64,000 nt of DNA from Camarhynchus parvulus (GCF_901933205.1 NC_044590.1:10505501-10569500), one strand, 5' to 3'; positions 12,341 through 27,157 are shown, numbered from the stretch's first letter. The notes: a model not told the origin generated them from the sequence alone. Translations and numbers: made by a program.

Positions 12341-15300
12341 GTACCGAGCGTTCCCCGGTACACGGGGTGGTCCCGGCTGCTCTGCTCCCTAAAGCGGGGC
12401 GCCTGGGATGGGGTAGGTGGAAGCAAGGTGAATTTCTAGAGGTGAGCAGGCTATTGCGTGCCCTTAAAGTAGTGGTTTTTGAGTGCCTTGGTCATGAAAT
12501 GAAACCTGTGGAAATTCCCTTTCTTCTTCCTCATGCTAAGCCTATGAAAATCCCGGTTCTTTTCTCTGTGCTTGCTCTGGGCTGAGTGCAGCCAGCTGGG
12601 GAAGTGGGACCTGAGGGGCTGGAATGCTTCCCTGTGACCCAGTGGTAACCTGCCTTGGGGTCTGCCAGCTCCTCCGGGGTTTGTGGATGCTAGAACTGCT
12701 GATTTATCATGCAAGTAGTGGAGGATAGAACTGAAATTTGGACTGCTCTGCTTGACAAACACTGTTCTGCTTGTGTGCTTACTGGATATTGTATGAGTTA
12801 AGAATTCATCTAAATTCATCAAATTCATCTATATTTGCATCAGTTGAGAAGTTTGCATTGAGTTTTAGAATGTTTCCTTGCTGTAGTGGTCAGAATCTGT
12901 TGATTTTGGGTGAATGTGCTGGCAGTGATTTTACTTCTAATCACAGCTCACATTTTCATGTATCTGCCTTAGTTGTCCTTTTTTCCAGTCCAATTTGATG
13001 AGACTGTGCATTCAAAGCAAGACAGAAACTCTTTAGAAGACCCTAGGCAAAATTTGAGTTGTGAAATAAAAAAAAAAAAATAATTGTAGGGAGACTGACA
13101 CAGAAATGATATGGTAAATTACTTTAAAATTACCCACGTGGAAGAGAACCAGATTGAAACCTTCAGTGTTGCAGGCTTTCTTTGATAAAAATCAAAATAT
13201 TTGTTAAGGACTTAAGGCTTTTGCCAAACGGGTTAGTTGAGTTCCAGTGTCTGTGCTGCTGCCAGAGCACCTCTGTGGTCAGCTCTGAGGAGGTGCTGCA
13301 GCAGGAACCTCAAACTTGCTCACCAACTTTGCCCAAAACATTGAACCCCAGCCAAGCGGCACTTCCCACCTGCTCACTCAGGACTCACCACAGGTGAGGT
13401 GTCTGTGTGTTTATGTGTAGCTAAGCCTCTTGCCCAGGATTGACCTAAAACTTACCTGTCCAATAGGGCAAGGATATGCCAGCCTGCTTCTAATTAGTTG
13501 GCCGTAATCAGGGTTTATTTTTGATCAGCAACTCTGACGTGCTCGTTGAGTTCCCAGTAAGATTCCTGCTGGCTTGCAAGGGGCTGGTGGTGCTGTCATG
13601 GCTCCAAAATAACGCTGAGCAAAAACCTCTGCTGAGCCAGGTCTGCCTCCCTCCTCCTCTTCCTCTCGGTGCTGTAAAGCTTGTGGCACCTGGGGAGGCT
13701 CACGGGCAGGGCTGGTGGCCCTGGGCTGGCTGGTGACACTCCAGTTACAGAATTGGTTATTAATCCCAGCCAAGGGCTTTTCATGGCAGGCTAAGCCAAG
13801 CACTTTGTGTTATGTGTAATAACTCTGCCCTGAGAAATCCAAGTGAGGAGTTGATGACTCCTCCCTGTCTTCCTGCATCCCTGAAGCTCTCGTGAGTGAA
13901 GCATCGCTGGATTCCAGCACACCTCTCCACCCCTCCTTCCCCTGTGCTGCTCAGCACGTCACTCTTGTGACCTCTCCAGCATCTCTGGGCTGTTCTCATG
14001 CAGCTGAGCAACAACTTGCCGTTGCTCATTCGGTGGTCTAATGCAGCTACAGCTGGTAGAATGGGCTAGAAGAAGAAATAAGGATGAGTTCTGATTTACT
14101 CCAAGTTCAACATTTGGGAAGCTGTAGGACAAGTCAGTAAAAGGCAATGAATGATCACACAGGAAATAAGTTCACAGCCTTTCCATGGTGGATTCAATCA
14201 GCTGGCAGCCTCTCTTCTGGAAGCCAAGTGGTCCCTCAGCCCTTGGTCCCTCAGCTGAGTGTCTGAGGTGTGCACAGGCTGAGCATCTCACTGAAGTGCC
14301 AGCAGTGATGGCAATAGAGGCAAGGTGCCTCAGCTGGTGTAACGGGAGCGTGTTTTGAGGATGTGTGCAGTGACTGGGAGGTGTTGACTCATTGGCCTCG
14401 GCAGAATCCCTGGCAGAGTGTGCTCGGGGCTGTGACAGCAAAGGCACCAAAGGGCAGTGATTCCCTGCCTGCTGCTTCCCTCGTGGCACTCCTGTGCACA
14501 GGCTCAGCCTGGAGCAGCTTCTGTATGGGAGAGGGCAGTGGGTGAGGACAAGGTGTGGGAGCTATGGGGCTGTGGGGTTTGTAGCCAGCTGGGCTGAGGG
14601 GTTTGGGATCCTGGTGCCATGCTGATAGGTGGAATTGGAAAGGCAGAGCAGGTCCTCATGGACAAGGACATGGACAAAGCTGCTGATCTTGTTTAAATGG
14701 ACATGGATTCAGTGGAAATGAAAATAGGGTTAGGAATGCCACCTTTTAATTAATGACTGACATCTCATCATCCTGTAGAGCAGCTTCATCAATTCACAAT
14801 CACATTAAAGATCCCAGTACTACTAAAAGATTTATTTTGGCCAGGTACCCCTTTCTCCCAGCAGGATTTCCCTTTGGATGAAAGCCCTTTCCTGTTTGGC
14901 TTACCCTGCTAATGCGGGGAAAGTGAACAACAGGCTCATCCACTGTGACCTTACTGTCAAACACAAAGCCATGCACAGGGAGGATGGGTTGTGTCTTCTG
15001 AGGCCAAAACAAGCCCTGGCTTGGTGGGACAGGCACCCAGCTAATAGTGTAAGCTAAACATAGCTTTGAATACTTTTAATTTGGCTGTATCTGCATGGGG
15101 TTATCAATCCTGTTCTTGTTCTGCTCTGAGTTTCAGTCAGAGATGCCTCTAGGCAGATCTGTAATTAAAGGCAACTTTCCCTATTCCTTAGCTTGTTTAT
15201 TTAGCCCCTTACTACATGGAGTAGGGCTAAAGAGCAAGAACAAATTGATTCCAGATGAAAGCCTGAGACAAGGAAGTAGAAATGGAGTTTCTTTGCCCTT

Positions 15301-18300
15301 AAATACTTTGATAGAGACACTTATTGTCAGGAAAGTTACAGCCTGTGCTTTAGTTGAGATCCAAAGCTGTGCTGGAGGTAACAGAATCATAGAATGCTTT
15401 GGGTTGAAAGGGACCTTAAAAACCATAAAGTTCTAAACTGATCCATGGGAAGGGATGCCCAAGACCAGGTCAGGTTGCTCCAAGCCCTGTCCAACCTGGC
15501 CTTAAACACTTCCAGGGATGGGACATCCACAGCCTCTCTGTGCCAGTGCTCCATCATCCTCTGGAGTTTGCCCAGCACAGAAAACACTGGAGATGCTAAG
15601 CTGAAGCAGTGAGATACACACAAGCCTCAGGATTCACATCTTTTCCTCCACACAGCCCTGGGCAAAGGTTTGCTGTTTGCTTTTTCTGCTGTCTCTGAGA
15701 ATGCCAGGACAGGAGGTGAGGCTGTGCTTTCTCACTGCTGCACTGGGGCAAAGCTGCAGCTTTGGGAATTGCTGCACACACAGAGCAGGATCTGGCATGT
15801 CCTCTTTATCACTTGCAGAACTGGCTTCTTCAAAACAACCTGAAATGACGCTGCTCCCCGAGCTGCTTGCATAATGGCAGATCTTGATGAGCTGATTGCT
15901 GTGTTACTGAAAACAAGCTGTAATCTTATTAGCAAATTGTGGCACTGCCATCTTAGCACTGCCATCTCCCTGGTGCTGCAGAGACAGACCTTCAACTGTG
16001 CCATCCCACGTGGGCAAAGTCCTTGATAAAAAATGCCTTAATGGGGACATAAGTGGGGGTTGGCAGCAGTGCTGGATAAAACAGCCTGGGCTAAAGGCAC
16101 TGTGACTTCTCACAGGGATACTCTTGGTGAAATTACTAAATATGTGAGAAAATCTCTGGGCAGAGATATGCAGAGGTACATCAGCAGTAGCAGACTGCTA
16201 AAGCTAAAATTGCTTTAATTCTGGCTCTAGCTGCTTTGGTTGAGTTAAGCCAGGGAAAGGAAAGCATGGTAAGAGTCTGTTGGGTAAGTTACTGTTCATT
16301 GCCACTGCAGTAATTTGATAATTAGCCTCTCTTTGCTTTTATGGCCTGGGCTGAGGCATCTGAACCAGCTATGTGCTTTCCATTTTCTCTCAAGAGTAAG
16401 CCTGAGGAGGTCTTTTATGCATATTGGTGTGGGGAGAAGGGAGGAATTGGTAGTGATGTTCAATTGGTACAAAATTCGGTGTATTTTGAGGGTAACTAAG
16501 CCAGGCATTAAAGATTTGCAGTAGGGCTTTCTTCTGGTTTACACCTTTAGTAGAAAAGTTGTGGAATTTTTGTTCTTGAGGCATCTTCTGGGTAACATTG
16601 CTCTCAGTGGTAGGAATAGAGTTTTGTGTAATTCTGTGTGTCTGAATGAAATAGTGATCATGTGTATTTCTTGTAAGGTTCTGATAATGAGCAGATTGAC
16701 CTCTTCCATACAGGAGCCTGTTTTTATATTTGCATTGATAATTTTGATAGACTAAGGTTTAAGCCTCCAATAAGAAAAATAGCTGCAGCTGCATCTATGA
16801 AAAAAAAATATATATATGTGAGTTACTGCTTCAGGATTTTCTCAGTTTTTCAAATACTCCTGCCTGTTATTTCTGGGTGCCTTTATTCCACTACCATTCC
16901 ATGATTTTAAACAAGAAAACCGAGTATGTTATGAACTGTGATGTGTTGATCTTTAGGTGACTTTTTTCTCTTCAGAATTAACTACATTTAAAAACATTTA
17001 ATTAAAAACATTTCATTATTTAGGTTTAAACTGCTTGCTTAGGGTATGAAGCTGGAAGCAATGTCAGGAGAGCCTGCATGGACTTTTTGGTTGTTTGTTT
17101 CAAGTTTTTGCTTTTGTGCTCATGAGTTGTTTTTGTCCTTGAAGTAAATTGAAAGCAGGTAGGATGTGTGTGGTGTGACATTAATGCAGTTCTGTTCTCT
17201 GACTAAGGGTCTTTATCTGTCAAAATACTGCAACCAGTTGATAGACTAATCACTTTTTTTGTTTTTCCCCTTGCAAGATGGTTGCATTCTATGCTCATGG
17301 TCTGGTTTCTTGTGAATGATGCTGTGACTCGGTGTGCTACTCCAAAGCTGCTCTTGAGGCTCATTCAGACTTTCTGTCTGTTTCTTTGTTCCATGTGTGC
17401 CTTTGTGCTTGCTCCAGATCTTTGGAAATGTCTTTAAAGCCTGGGTGCTGCTTGTGTGGCACGACTGCCTTGTCTGCCTGAATTCTTCTGTTCTTGTTGC
17501 CTTTTTCTCATCTTAGTTTTCTGGAAGTAGAAACTGAAAGGAATTCCGTTTTCTTGGCTTGCACTTGTTGCCTCCTGGTCTGTTTGAAATGCTTGAGAAG
17601 GAACCATTTTATTTATTCATCTGCTAGAGAGGTATTTCAATGAGGGAGGGATGTTGAGCAAGCACAAAAGAAGCTCAAGCAGCTCCAGGTCCTTTGAGAA
17701 ACTCTCTCATGGGAGTGATTCAAGCCTGGAGTGAACATAGCAACAGTGTTTATTGTATTTTGGTATTCAAGAGGGTGAAGAATTACATGAGTGTTTGCAA
17801 CATATTTGCAGAGTGTTGACAGTATCTAGGAACAGATCAAAAACTCCTCTGGGGCTGCGTTTTGCAGGCCAGGGTCAGTGAGCCCCCAGCACGGAGCCAG
17901 GCGTGCAGAGCTTCCAGGGATCCTCGTGGAGGGCACATGGAGAGGGAACAAAATAAACTGCAAGGTCTGTGCCAGCCTAATTCCTCACAGCTGTGCTGTT
18001 AATGCTGCGAAGTCAGGCTTAGGCTGAAGGTGCCAGGTGAATCTGGAGCCTTGTTAAAGCTGGCTGTGCTCTTAACAAGAGGAGAAATTTGAATTAAGAT
18101 GCTCAGTCTTTCCACAGAGCCCTTCCTGTATGGCTGTCCTTAACAAGATCTTTCTGCCAGTCTCCTTTTTGTTGGGTTAATTTTTAAAGCTTCATAATCT
18201 GATGCTTTTTGCTAGGTTGACAGTGCAATGGAGTGAACTTGATTATTCCACCTCCTCTTTGCCCAGTTGCACTGAGCCATTAACATTTTAAGCCAACAAT

Positions 18301-21300
18301 CTCTGCTTTCAATCTCAGCTGTTGCTGTGCTTGAACGTCACAGGCTGCCCTCCACTTGACTCGGGTATGCAATGAGGAAGAACAATCTTTTAGGTGCACA
18401 GAATCTAAAATTAGCCTTCCACCTGGGCAGCTGGATCTGCAAAGCACTGTGCGCCAAGTTCAAGAAAAAAAAAAAAAAGAAATTTAGACCAGAAAAAAAA
18501 ACCTTTTCTAAATGTGAAGGCCTGATTTTTGTTGTCCTGTGAGACAGGAGCAACAGCTCTAGTTTAACACTGGTAGAGCTGGGCTTTGGGTCCTGCTGCC
18601 CCTCTGCAGAGCTGCTGTGTGATATCAGCATCCTGCAGCTCACTGAAATCAAGTGCAGTGCATCAGTAAATGGGGCAGCTGAGGGGAAGAAGTTAGGATG
18701 GCTTTTGTTTGGCACACAAGCAGCTCAGCTGTGGCTTTCCTAGAGTAGGTTTATTGTGTGACTGGTGGGCTTTAGGTGCAAGCAGTCCCAGAACATCTGT
18801 ATTTCCAGCTGTGGAAGGAAGCCAGGGAACTGGGGATGGTGAGAAGCACAGTCGGGGTGGGATGGGGTGCGGCAGTTCCCTGTTTGGCAAAACTCTGTCC
18901 TTGCACCAGAACTCCGAGATATGGACTGAAGGTATTCCAAAACCAGCTGCTGGCAAGGGCACAGCCTGAAACCTGGGCTGTGAGGACTTTATTGTGGCCC
19001 TTCTCAGGTGCGCTCCAGGAATATGCCCCAGTGCCTTACATAAATAATGCTCCCCTTGGAATAACATCTCCTGGAATGAAATTGGCATTCAGAGCCTGGT
19101 GTCTGGGTAAGCCATGCAGGAGAGCTAAGTCAAGAACCATCCTTTGGAAAGAGCTGAAGATTTTATTTATGTTTTCTTAAAATGGTGCTGTTTTTTCCAG
19201 GCAGGCACGGGAAGGAATTGTCACAGCCGTGGGTGACACAGGTGACACAGAGCACATCTGCTGGGTGCAAGCTGCTGGTCAGGTCTGGGGCAGGTTCTGC
19301 TGGAGCTGCAAACCTCAATTCTCTTTTGGTGTTGATCCCTGGAGATTTCTGGGGCGTTTTGAGCCAGCTCCAAACCAGGCTGAACACAAAGGGAAGGTGC
19401 ATTTTGGAGGTGCTTTAATCTGTATAACCTAGATCCCATGGGAATATAGGACAGTAACTTAAGGCAAAAAGAGTTGTTTTGTGCCTGCTGCAAGCCTTCA
19501 GTAGAGCAATTAGGAGAGCTTGTAAGATGGTTCCTGAGTGTTGTGCACTGGGAGACTTCTTCAGTGCAAGTTTGTCTTCCAGTGTTCCTCATATGGCCAA
19601 AACCAACTCCCTCAAAATAATCTGAATTCCTCCTTCCACTTAGTTTCATGTTTCAAGTGATGAATTCTGTTGGCTGGTTCATAATAGAATCCTAGCAAGG
19701 TGTTGAAGAGCCTTTTTTGATGCTAACAAGGTGTCCTTGTTTAAATCTTATGAGATGATTGTCAGCAAATGTGAGAAAATGGAGAGGAGTACTAAAGATG
19801 AAGAGTTAAGGTGAGGGAAGCAATCTAATGTCTTAACTCTTAATGGGTAAAGATAGAAGTAAAATGTTGAAAAGAGAGAAAATAAATTAAGTTGGTCGCT
19901 GCAATGTAACTGAGAGAGTTGGACGTGAACTGTGCAGATAGAAAATAAGTTTTGAATTGATTATTTAAGTGCTCCACCAGGCTATAAATTGGTATCTTGA
20001 GTGTTATTTGGGTATCCAGAAATAGGAAAGCAGGTTGCCTCTGTTCTTGCCTGCTGGGTGGCAGAATAGCTCAAGTCAGTCTTTCACTTTTGTCTTCCTG
20101 TAAAACAAACAAGCAAACCCCTTTGGTTCTTGTTCTAAACACTGTGCCTGTCTCCAGATGTTCCTGGAGTGATGCTTTTGCTGTGGTTCTGACCTCTAGA
20201 AGAGAGAGGCTGCCTGTGTGTGTTAGAGTGAGGTGTGAGCATGATGTGCATGCACGTGTGTAAACACAAGCGCAGAGTGGCCTACAGTGTTTGTTTCTTA
20301 GTTATTAGATCTTCAAATTAGCTTTTTAAAATTTGAAATGCTCCTCAACTGAAGCAAGTTAGTGCCAGAACTGCTAGTAATGGCTTTCTGGAATGAAAGG
20401 GGCTAAAACTTTCCAGATATTTTGCCATCTATAACTTTTGGCTCCTAGAGCTAAGAGGCTAAATAGCATTTTGTGGGTGTTTTGTTGTCATGGTTTTCAA
20501 GGTGTAAGACTTAGACTTGAATTTTTTTTTTAATGAAACTATAAAGGAATTTTGGCCTGTGTTTGGTAGTGGTGGCTGTTCATGTGTGTTTCTTGAACCA
20601 CCCACAGTTAGTGTTTCACCTCTTTAATTTTTGTATTCATCAGTGGAACCACTGAGGTGTTCTCATATGTTCCACTTACCCCATTTTTTGGTAAGTCTTT
20701 GAAAAATAGCAGGGTTTAAATAGCTTGGAACTCTTTGAAGACAATTATAGCTCATTTTAGGAGAGGCACTGTTTTATGAAGTGATGAGAAGCTCACAGCA
20801 CTGGGGCTGAAAGCTGAATGAGGCCAGTCTGGGACTTCAGCTACACATGAATGAATCAGCAGGGTGGTAAGAAAATTCCATATGCTTGGGTTTCCCGGGA
20901 CACCTTGTGTTGCTTCACAGCTGAAAAATCTGGTCTAGGCAGGAAAAGGGGGCCTCAGCCCTGTGAGTTGTTTGTTGTGTGAGCTGAAGCGCAGGGGATG
21001 GAGCTGTGCTGGTTTTTGCACAGGGAGCACAAACCTGCTGGGTTTGGGCTGCTGTGGTGGGAGCTGCCAGGCTCCTCTCTGTGCCAGGTCTGGACCACAC
21101 ATGCACTGGGCTTGGAACACCCTGGGTGGCTGTGAATGCAGAGGGTGCCTGTGCAAACTTGCAGGGAGTGAGTGTGGGGCGGTGGGTGATGTGCTGGAGG
21201 TCACAGGAGGGACAGCACTGAAAACTCTCTGTTGGTCTGTGTCCTCTCACATGTTTGGACAGCAGTTTTCCCCATTCTCTGGGGGATTTAGTCCCAGCCT

Positions 21301-24300
21301 TGTCTGTATTGCTAAACACCAAGCAAAGGAAGTTCAGCACTTACCTCTGTTTGGCTTTGCTGCAGTCATTAATCAGAGGAGGCTGGACACGAATGCCGTG
21401 GGTGATACGTGGAGCTTAATCTCTCTCCCCTTATCTCTTCCTCTCTCAGCAGCAGACATTGCCCTTGGAAAATGAGCCAGCTTCCTCCAAAGAGTGCTGT
21501 GGCATCCCCTGTGTCAGAGAGCACGAATTCCAGGGGAGAGGCTTTGGACAACTTGTCAATGGACAGTTTTTGGCTGGAAGTGGAGAACATTAAACAGAGC
21601 GCTGAAGCCGAGCAGGAGGAATGCAGCCTTGCAGATGTCAAAACACAGGAGGGTAGGTTGCCAAAAATGTTGGGAGTGAGGAGAGGGATGTGAACATCTG
21701 AAACAGAAGATTTGCTTATGCACCTGAACCACTCAGGAGCCTGTTGGAGTATGGTTCGAATATTATCAGTCAATCAGGGATAGAGATATTATTTTAATTG
21801 GGTGGTGGATAATGCCCTGCAGAAGGGGAGGGTTGGCCTGGCCTGGTTTCGGCTTCTGGAGCAAAGCTGGCTCCAAAGGTCAGTCCCAGGAGCATGTTCA
21901 AGGCTCCAGGTTTTTCAAGGAGCCCCACCAAGGCTGGGGGCTCTCAGTGCCAGTTCAAGGGGTGTAGGGTAAACACTCTGTGAGAGCTGGGGCTGTTTGT
22001 GTGCATGGTTCTGAGATTCATCATAGTGGCTTTTGTGGGAGCTGCTTCTCTGTTCCCTCTCTAATTCCCTGTTCAAAAAACCACAATAAACATCCAGAAA
22101 GCCTTGAGTCCGTCCACACAAGGCTTTTCCTGCATATCCTTTTTTTCTTTCTCTGGCAGAAATGTGTATGGGTTGTTTCTAATTCACTTTCTGGAGCACT
22201 GATGTTATCCAGTGCTTCGGAATAATTGGAACTGGGCCAGTTATTCCAAAATTTTTGGGGTAAGTTTTCCTTCTATAGAATCATAGAATCACAGAATGGT
22301 TTGGGTTGGAAGGGACTTTAAAGCTCATCCAGTGCCACCCCTGCCATGGCAGGGACACCTTCCAGTCCCAGGCTGCTCCAAGCCCTGTCCAGCCTGGCCT
22401 TGGACCCTGCCAGGGATCCAGGGGCAGCCACAGCTGCTCTGGGCACCCTGTGCCAGGGCCTGCCCGCCCTCCCAGGGAAGGATTTCTTCCTAATATCCAA
22501 CACAACATTCCCCTCTTTCAGTGTGAACCCATTGCTCCTTGTCCTGTCACTGCAGCTCCTGATGAGCAGTGCCGTGAGAAGTCCAACTCCCTGGGGTGCT
22601 GGAGGGCTGATAAGTGCTGATAAACACCCAGAGATCCCACAGGTGGGGGCCACACCTTTCTGGGTCCATTTTGAAGAAATTGAGGTGGTTGGCAACCCCT
22701 TGAACAGATTTGCAGCCTGCAGCTGCTGTGCTGCCTGGTATTGAGGATGATCTGTGTCCTGGGGAAATGTTTGTGTGACAGTCCCAGTGTGCTGCTGGCC
22801 TTGGGAAGGGCCAAGTGCTCTCATGGGGACATAGAGAGGCTCTGGAGAGCAGGGTGGGAATATCACTGTCCCTATCTGCCATCATTGGCAGGACATGATA
22901 AACATGAAGTTCTGCTGTAATGTCCTTTAAAAAAGAACATAATTTTGATTTTTAAAAGTGGAAGAGATGAAAAGGTATTCAGAAAATGAGTGCACCAGGA
23001 AGCAGACTGGAAAAGAGACCATCCCATGAGATGAAAGACTGTCTGGGATATCCTAAAGACTGATATGCTGGAGGCAATTTGATTATTGTGTACAAACAGG
23101 GATATGAGGAAAAGTCTTTTAATGCTGTAGATTAATCTAGCAGGCAGGAACTGAGTGCTTAATTGGCCATTGAAACCAGACAGGCTTGAAATGATGCTCC
23201 AAGTAGCAAAGCCTTCCCAGCAGCCTGGGGAAGGAGGTGGGGCAGGCTGGGGCTCCTGATGCCTTCTCTGAAGGAGCTTAGGCAAATAAACATTGTGCTG
23301 GGAGTGGGGAAGCTTTGGATGGTGTGCAGGGTGCTGGGTTTGGCTTCGACATCTCTGCAGCTCCTGCTTAGAGCACAGAGGCTGTGGGGCTCCTCAGAGC
23401 CAGAGGCACCTTCACTTTTTTGCATAAATCTGGGGAACTGAGAGTTGGGCAGCTCTGTCTGGAGACAGCGTGGCTCAGCCTGGGAGATGGCTGGTGATAG
23501 CACAGGGACAGGACAGGCTGTGGAGATAAGGCACTGCAAACATGCTGACCCAGCTGGGAACGCTCCTGTGCAAGCCCTGGGTGAGGAGGGGTGTCCTGGG
23601 GAGCTGCTGGTGGCATGGGGGGCCAGTGTGTAGCTGCAGGTCTGGGGCAGCTGAAAGGTGCTGAGGGTACTCGTGGCCTTGCTAACAGTTGGTGGGAGCA
23701 GGAAGCAGCTTTTCCTGAAATGCAGCTTTGTGTGTCCTTGCTGTCACTGTCTGCCCAGCTCTGTGCAGGGCCTGACAGCACAGCCAGCTGAGGACACAGG
23801 CACTAAAATATCTGTTTGTGACCCTAGAGCATGCAACTGTGGCTGAGAACTGCCTGCAATGGGGGATTCTTCACCTTCAATTAATGTTTAGTCTGAAAAT
23901 GTAGAATGTTCTTGCTGTCCTTTAAATATTTGGGAAGTGAACACTTTATTATGAATGCTATTTTTGACTAGGTTATGTTTCAAGTAAATTTGTGGAACTG
24001 GTGTTCTTTAGTTTTGCAAAATCATTCCTAATCTTGCCCTCCTGAAATGCTGCTTGCCTGGAACTCACAAGGCAAATCTCAGCAGCTCCCCAGGCTTAAA
24101 CCTGCAGCTAATCTTCTGTGGATCTCTCTGCTCTGACCCGTTTCTCTCCAATTTTTCCCTTTTCCCCAGAAATAACACATTTTGCTGGTTTCCTTTTGTG
24201 TTACTGGCAAACACAACTGGGCCAAAATAGCAACTAGAGGAATTACAATCTGGTGCTTTGGCACCAGATGGGGCAGCAGGCTCACACGGCTGTCTGATGG

Positions 24301-27118
24301 AGGGGCTGCTCTGTGGGATTGTGTGCAAGATCAGTTTCCTGTTATGACTGGAATTGGCTATTTTCAATATTTGCAAGCAATACACTTCACTTCCTCTAGT
24401 TCCCAGAGGCAAAATAAACCAGAGGCTTTTTGTGTGTTGTTCTGCTGTGAAACCATGGATGTAGAACAAGAAGGTGTTTGGTGAGGGGCTGAGAGTGGGA
24501 CCACAACTGGCTGTGCCCAGGGGATGCTGTTACCTGCTAACTTCTGTGAACCACACATGGGAAAAGACTAAAACTTAGGGCCATGGAGGAAAACCAGACA
24601 ATTTGCTAAAAGATTCACTTAGGGAAATACTTGACTTCAAGTTCAGCTCTATTTATTATGGTGTGATGATGAAAAAAGTTCTGTTTCATTATGACACCAG
24701 AAATCACAAAGACCACACTCTGGAGACTGAGTTTTAATTGTGTCACAACATGTGTTTGCAAGCTGCATCAACATGAGGTTTCTCCAGAAAAATGAAATTA
24801 TTTAATCTCTCAAGGAGAGCTTCATGGCTGCTTTTTATTGGTGCAGCAATAATAAAACTTGGCCTGAGCTGCTGTGGTAGCTGAGGAGGTGGAAGTTTGC
24901 ATAGGACAGGAAGAGTGGGAATGAGCTGCTCTGTGCCAGTCAGTTCAGTTGTGATTTTTCTTTTTCCCAGTATAACCTTTGGTAGGGCTGTACTGGAGCT
25001 GCCTGCAGTGAATGAATGTGGTAGATGGAATTGAAAAGATAAAGGCTTTGTGGTGTTAAAGTTGAAGTCACCTGCTAAATTGTTTCTTTCATCTTTGAAT
25101 TTCAAGTAGCCACCTTGCTCAGGGCACTTTCTCACTTGCACTTCCTTATGAGTGTATCCTATAAGAAAAAAAAAGTTTTCTGTGTTTGAAGTGTAACTTT
25201 ATATGTATTGAAGGATGGAGAGGAATTGAGCTTGTTTGAGTAATACTGCTGTGCTGTCTCCAGGCTTCTCACACTTCCTTCTGGAACTGGAATGGTCTTT
25301 AATTTTGGTGATATTTTGAATAGGCCCAGGCATAAAATGAATGCACAGAGTAAAAATAACGTTTTTGCTTTAGCTGAGTGTAGTTTAAGTGCATACCAAT
25401 CTACTTAAAAAATTAAAGAGTACAGATGATGCACACAAATAGTTCAGCAAGTATATTAAGTAAAATACATTTGAACCAACCAGATCAGGATCTGAATTTA
25501 AAAAAAAGTTGATAACTAGCACGCATATAGATTTTTTAAAAAAGTAGAAGAAGCAGCCATGTCATTTGGAAAAGTACAAAAGCCAAATATGCAGTGTTGT
25601 GTGCTGTGGCTTCTCACAGACTTTTTGTCCATTCTCAAAGCTGTTGAAAGATCAGGTGGGATCCAGGGAAGCCCTGCCATCCCTCCTGGGTTGGCTCTGA
25701 GCTGCTGCCAGAGCTCCCCTGTGCACAGGCACTCCATGGAAAGGCATATTTATCAAGTCCACCTGACTTCACTCCCATATCCTGTCACAATCCTTACCTA
25801 AATACCACCCAGAGTCACACTTGTGCCCTCTCCTGCCCAGCTCCTCTGGGAGCTATGCTCCTGGGAGTATCTCTACCTCCACAGTTCTTTCTTCTCCTTT
25901 TTCCTCACCTGGAATGAGCAATAAGAACTGTGTGAGCAGCTACCACTACCCAAAGAGCTGTGTGAGCTGTGGTGTCACCCCATACCCAGCTGGGCACTTA
26001 GGATCAGGGCTGAGATTTTGAGAACAGCCTTCAGAACACAGCTGTGGCTCCCTCCCATGATGTCCCATTGGGAACAAAGGGACAATCCCAGCCAGGGAAC
26101 AGCCCAGGCTTCTGCTCTCTGTCCCTGAAGCACTGCAAGAATCCCAGACACAGAAAGAGTCTCTGTTCAACATGGATGTTGCCTACTCAGAGCAAGCAGC
26201 TGTCCTGCTCAAGGGATCCTTCCTGTCCGAATCCAGGAAGTTAAAGGATGGAAATGCCCTAACAGTAAGCACTGGAGGAATTTTTCTTGTTAGAATTTAT
26301 TAGCCTTGGCTTGTCAAGGTGGTACAAAGCAATGGGTCTGTGTTTGGTGGTATTTTGGGGTGTGTTGTGCTTTTACCTTTGCAACATTGGGCAAGGATAG
26401 ACATTGTGTAGAGGAAGATCAAAAGAAATAACACTTTTATCTGAAACTCCCTAGTTTGACACGCATTCTTGTTGTTTCCTCTGAGAAGAGTCACTAACCG
26501 CTGCTCCCTCCTCTCTGTGCCCTGGCAGAGGGAGAGGCCGAGGCCGAGTGGCTGCAGGACGCGGGGCTGGCCGAGCTGCTCGGGGAGCCGGCGGGGGACA
26601 AGGACAACCTGGTGCTGCTGTCCACGCTGACCAGGACGCAGGCGGCGGCCGTGCAGCGCCGGCTGGACACCTACTCGCGCTCGCGCCGCAGGAGGAACAA
26701 GCACCCCGTGCGCGACGTGCGCGACATCTTCGCCGCAGGCAGCTCCCAGGTGTGTTGGTGTTGGCATCTTATTGCAGGGGTTCCATCCTGGTGTCTCCTT
26801 ACCACAAAAGTTTCATACTTTCTTGGTGTTTCCTCGTGGGCAGCTCCTCAGAGCACTGACTCTTCTTCACAAAGCAGCCAACTGACCCCAGCTCCATCCT
26901 CCCCTCTCACACCACCACAACACCACACACACCACCATACACCAATCACCATACACCACACACCACCACACACCAAAACCACACACCCACCCACCCACCC
27001 ACCACCCACCCATCCACCCACCCACCCATCCACCCACCCACCCATCCATCCATCCACCCATCCACCATCCACCCATACCATACATACATCCACCCATACT
27101 ACACATACATATACTATA

Positions 27119-27157
<39 letters not shown>

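Larger units (their letters stand above)
11890..12430 (+). promoter_or_regulatory. ARHGAP40: CpG island and likely promoter of the RhoGAP gene
   Basis: About 40 CpG dinucleotides lie in about 540 bases, while the surrounding tens of kilobases are CpG-poor. The island covers the start of exon 1 and its donor. I see no convincing TATA box, which fits a CpG-island promoter. The transcription start cannot be placed from sequence alone. Confidence 0.7.
12341..21449 (+). other. ARHGAP40: Intron 1 (9.1 kb)
   Basis: It is bounded by a GTACCG donor and CTCTCAG acceptor. Apart from one CR1 (15382-15563), poly-A runs and a short TA run near 16810, the sequence looks unique. No alternative exon was recognised. 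Confidence 0.6.

Noticed and set aside
22318..22866. 182-codon minus-strand frame and overlapping plus frames
   Set aside because: They derive in large part from a CR1 element.
26164..26265. Treating the copied exon 5 segment as a real alternative coding exon
   Set aside because: It has no copied acceptor, and its phase 0 donor cannot join exon 3 in frame. Annotated as a duplication instead.
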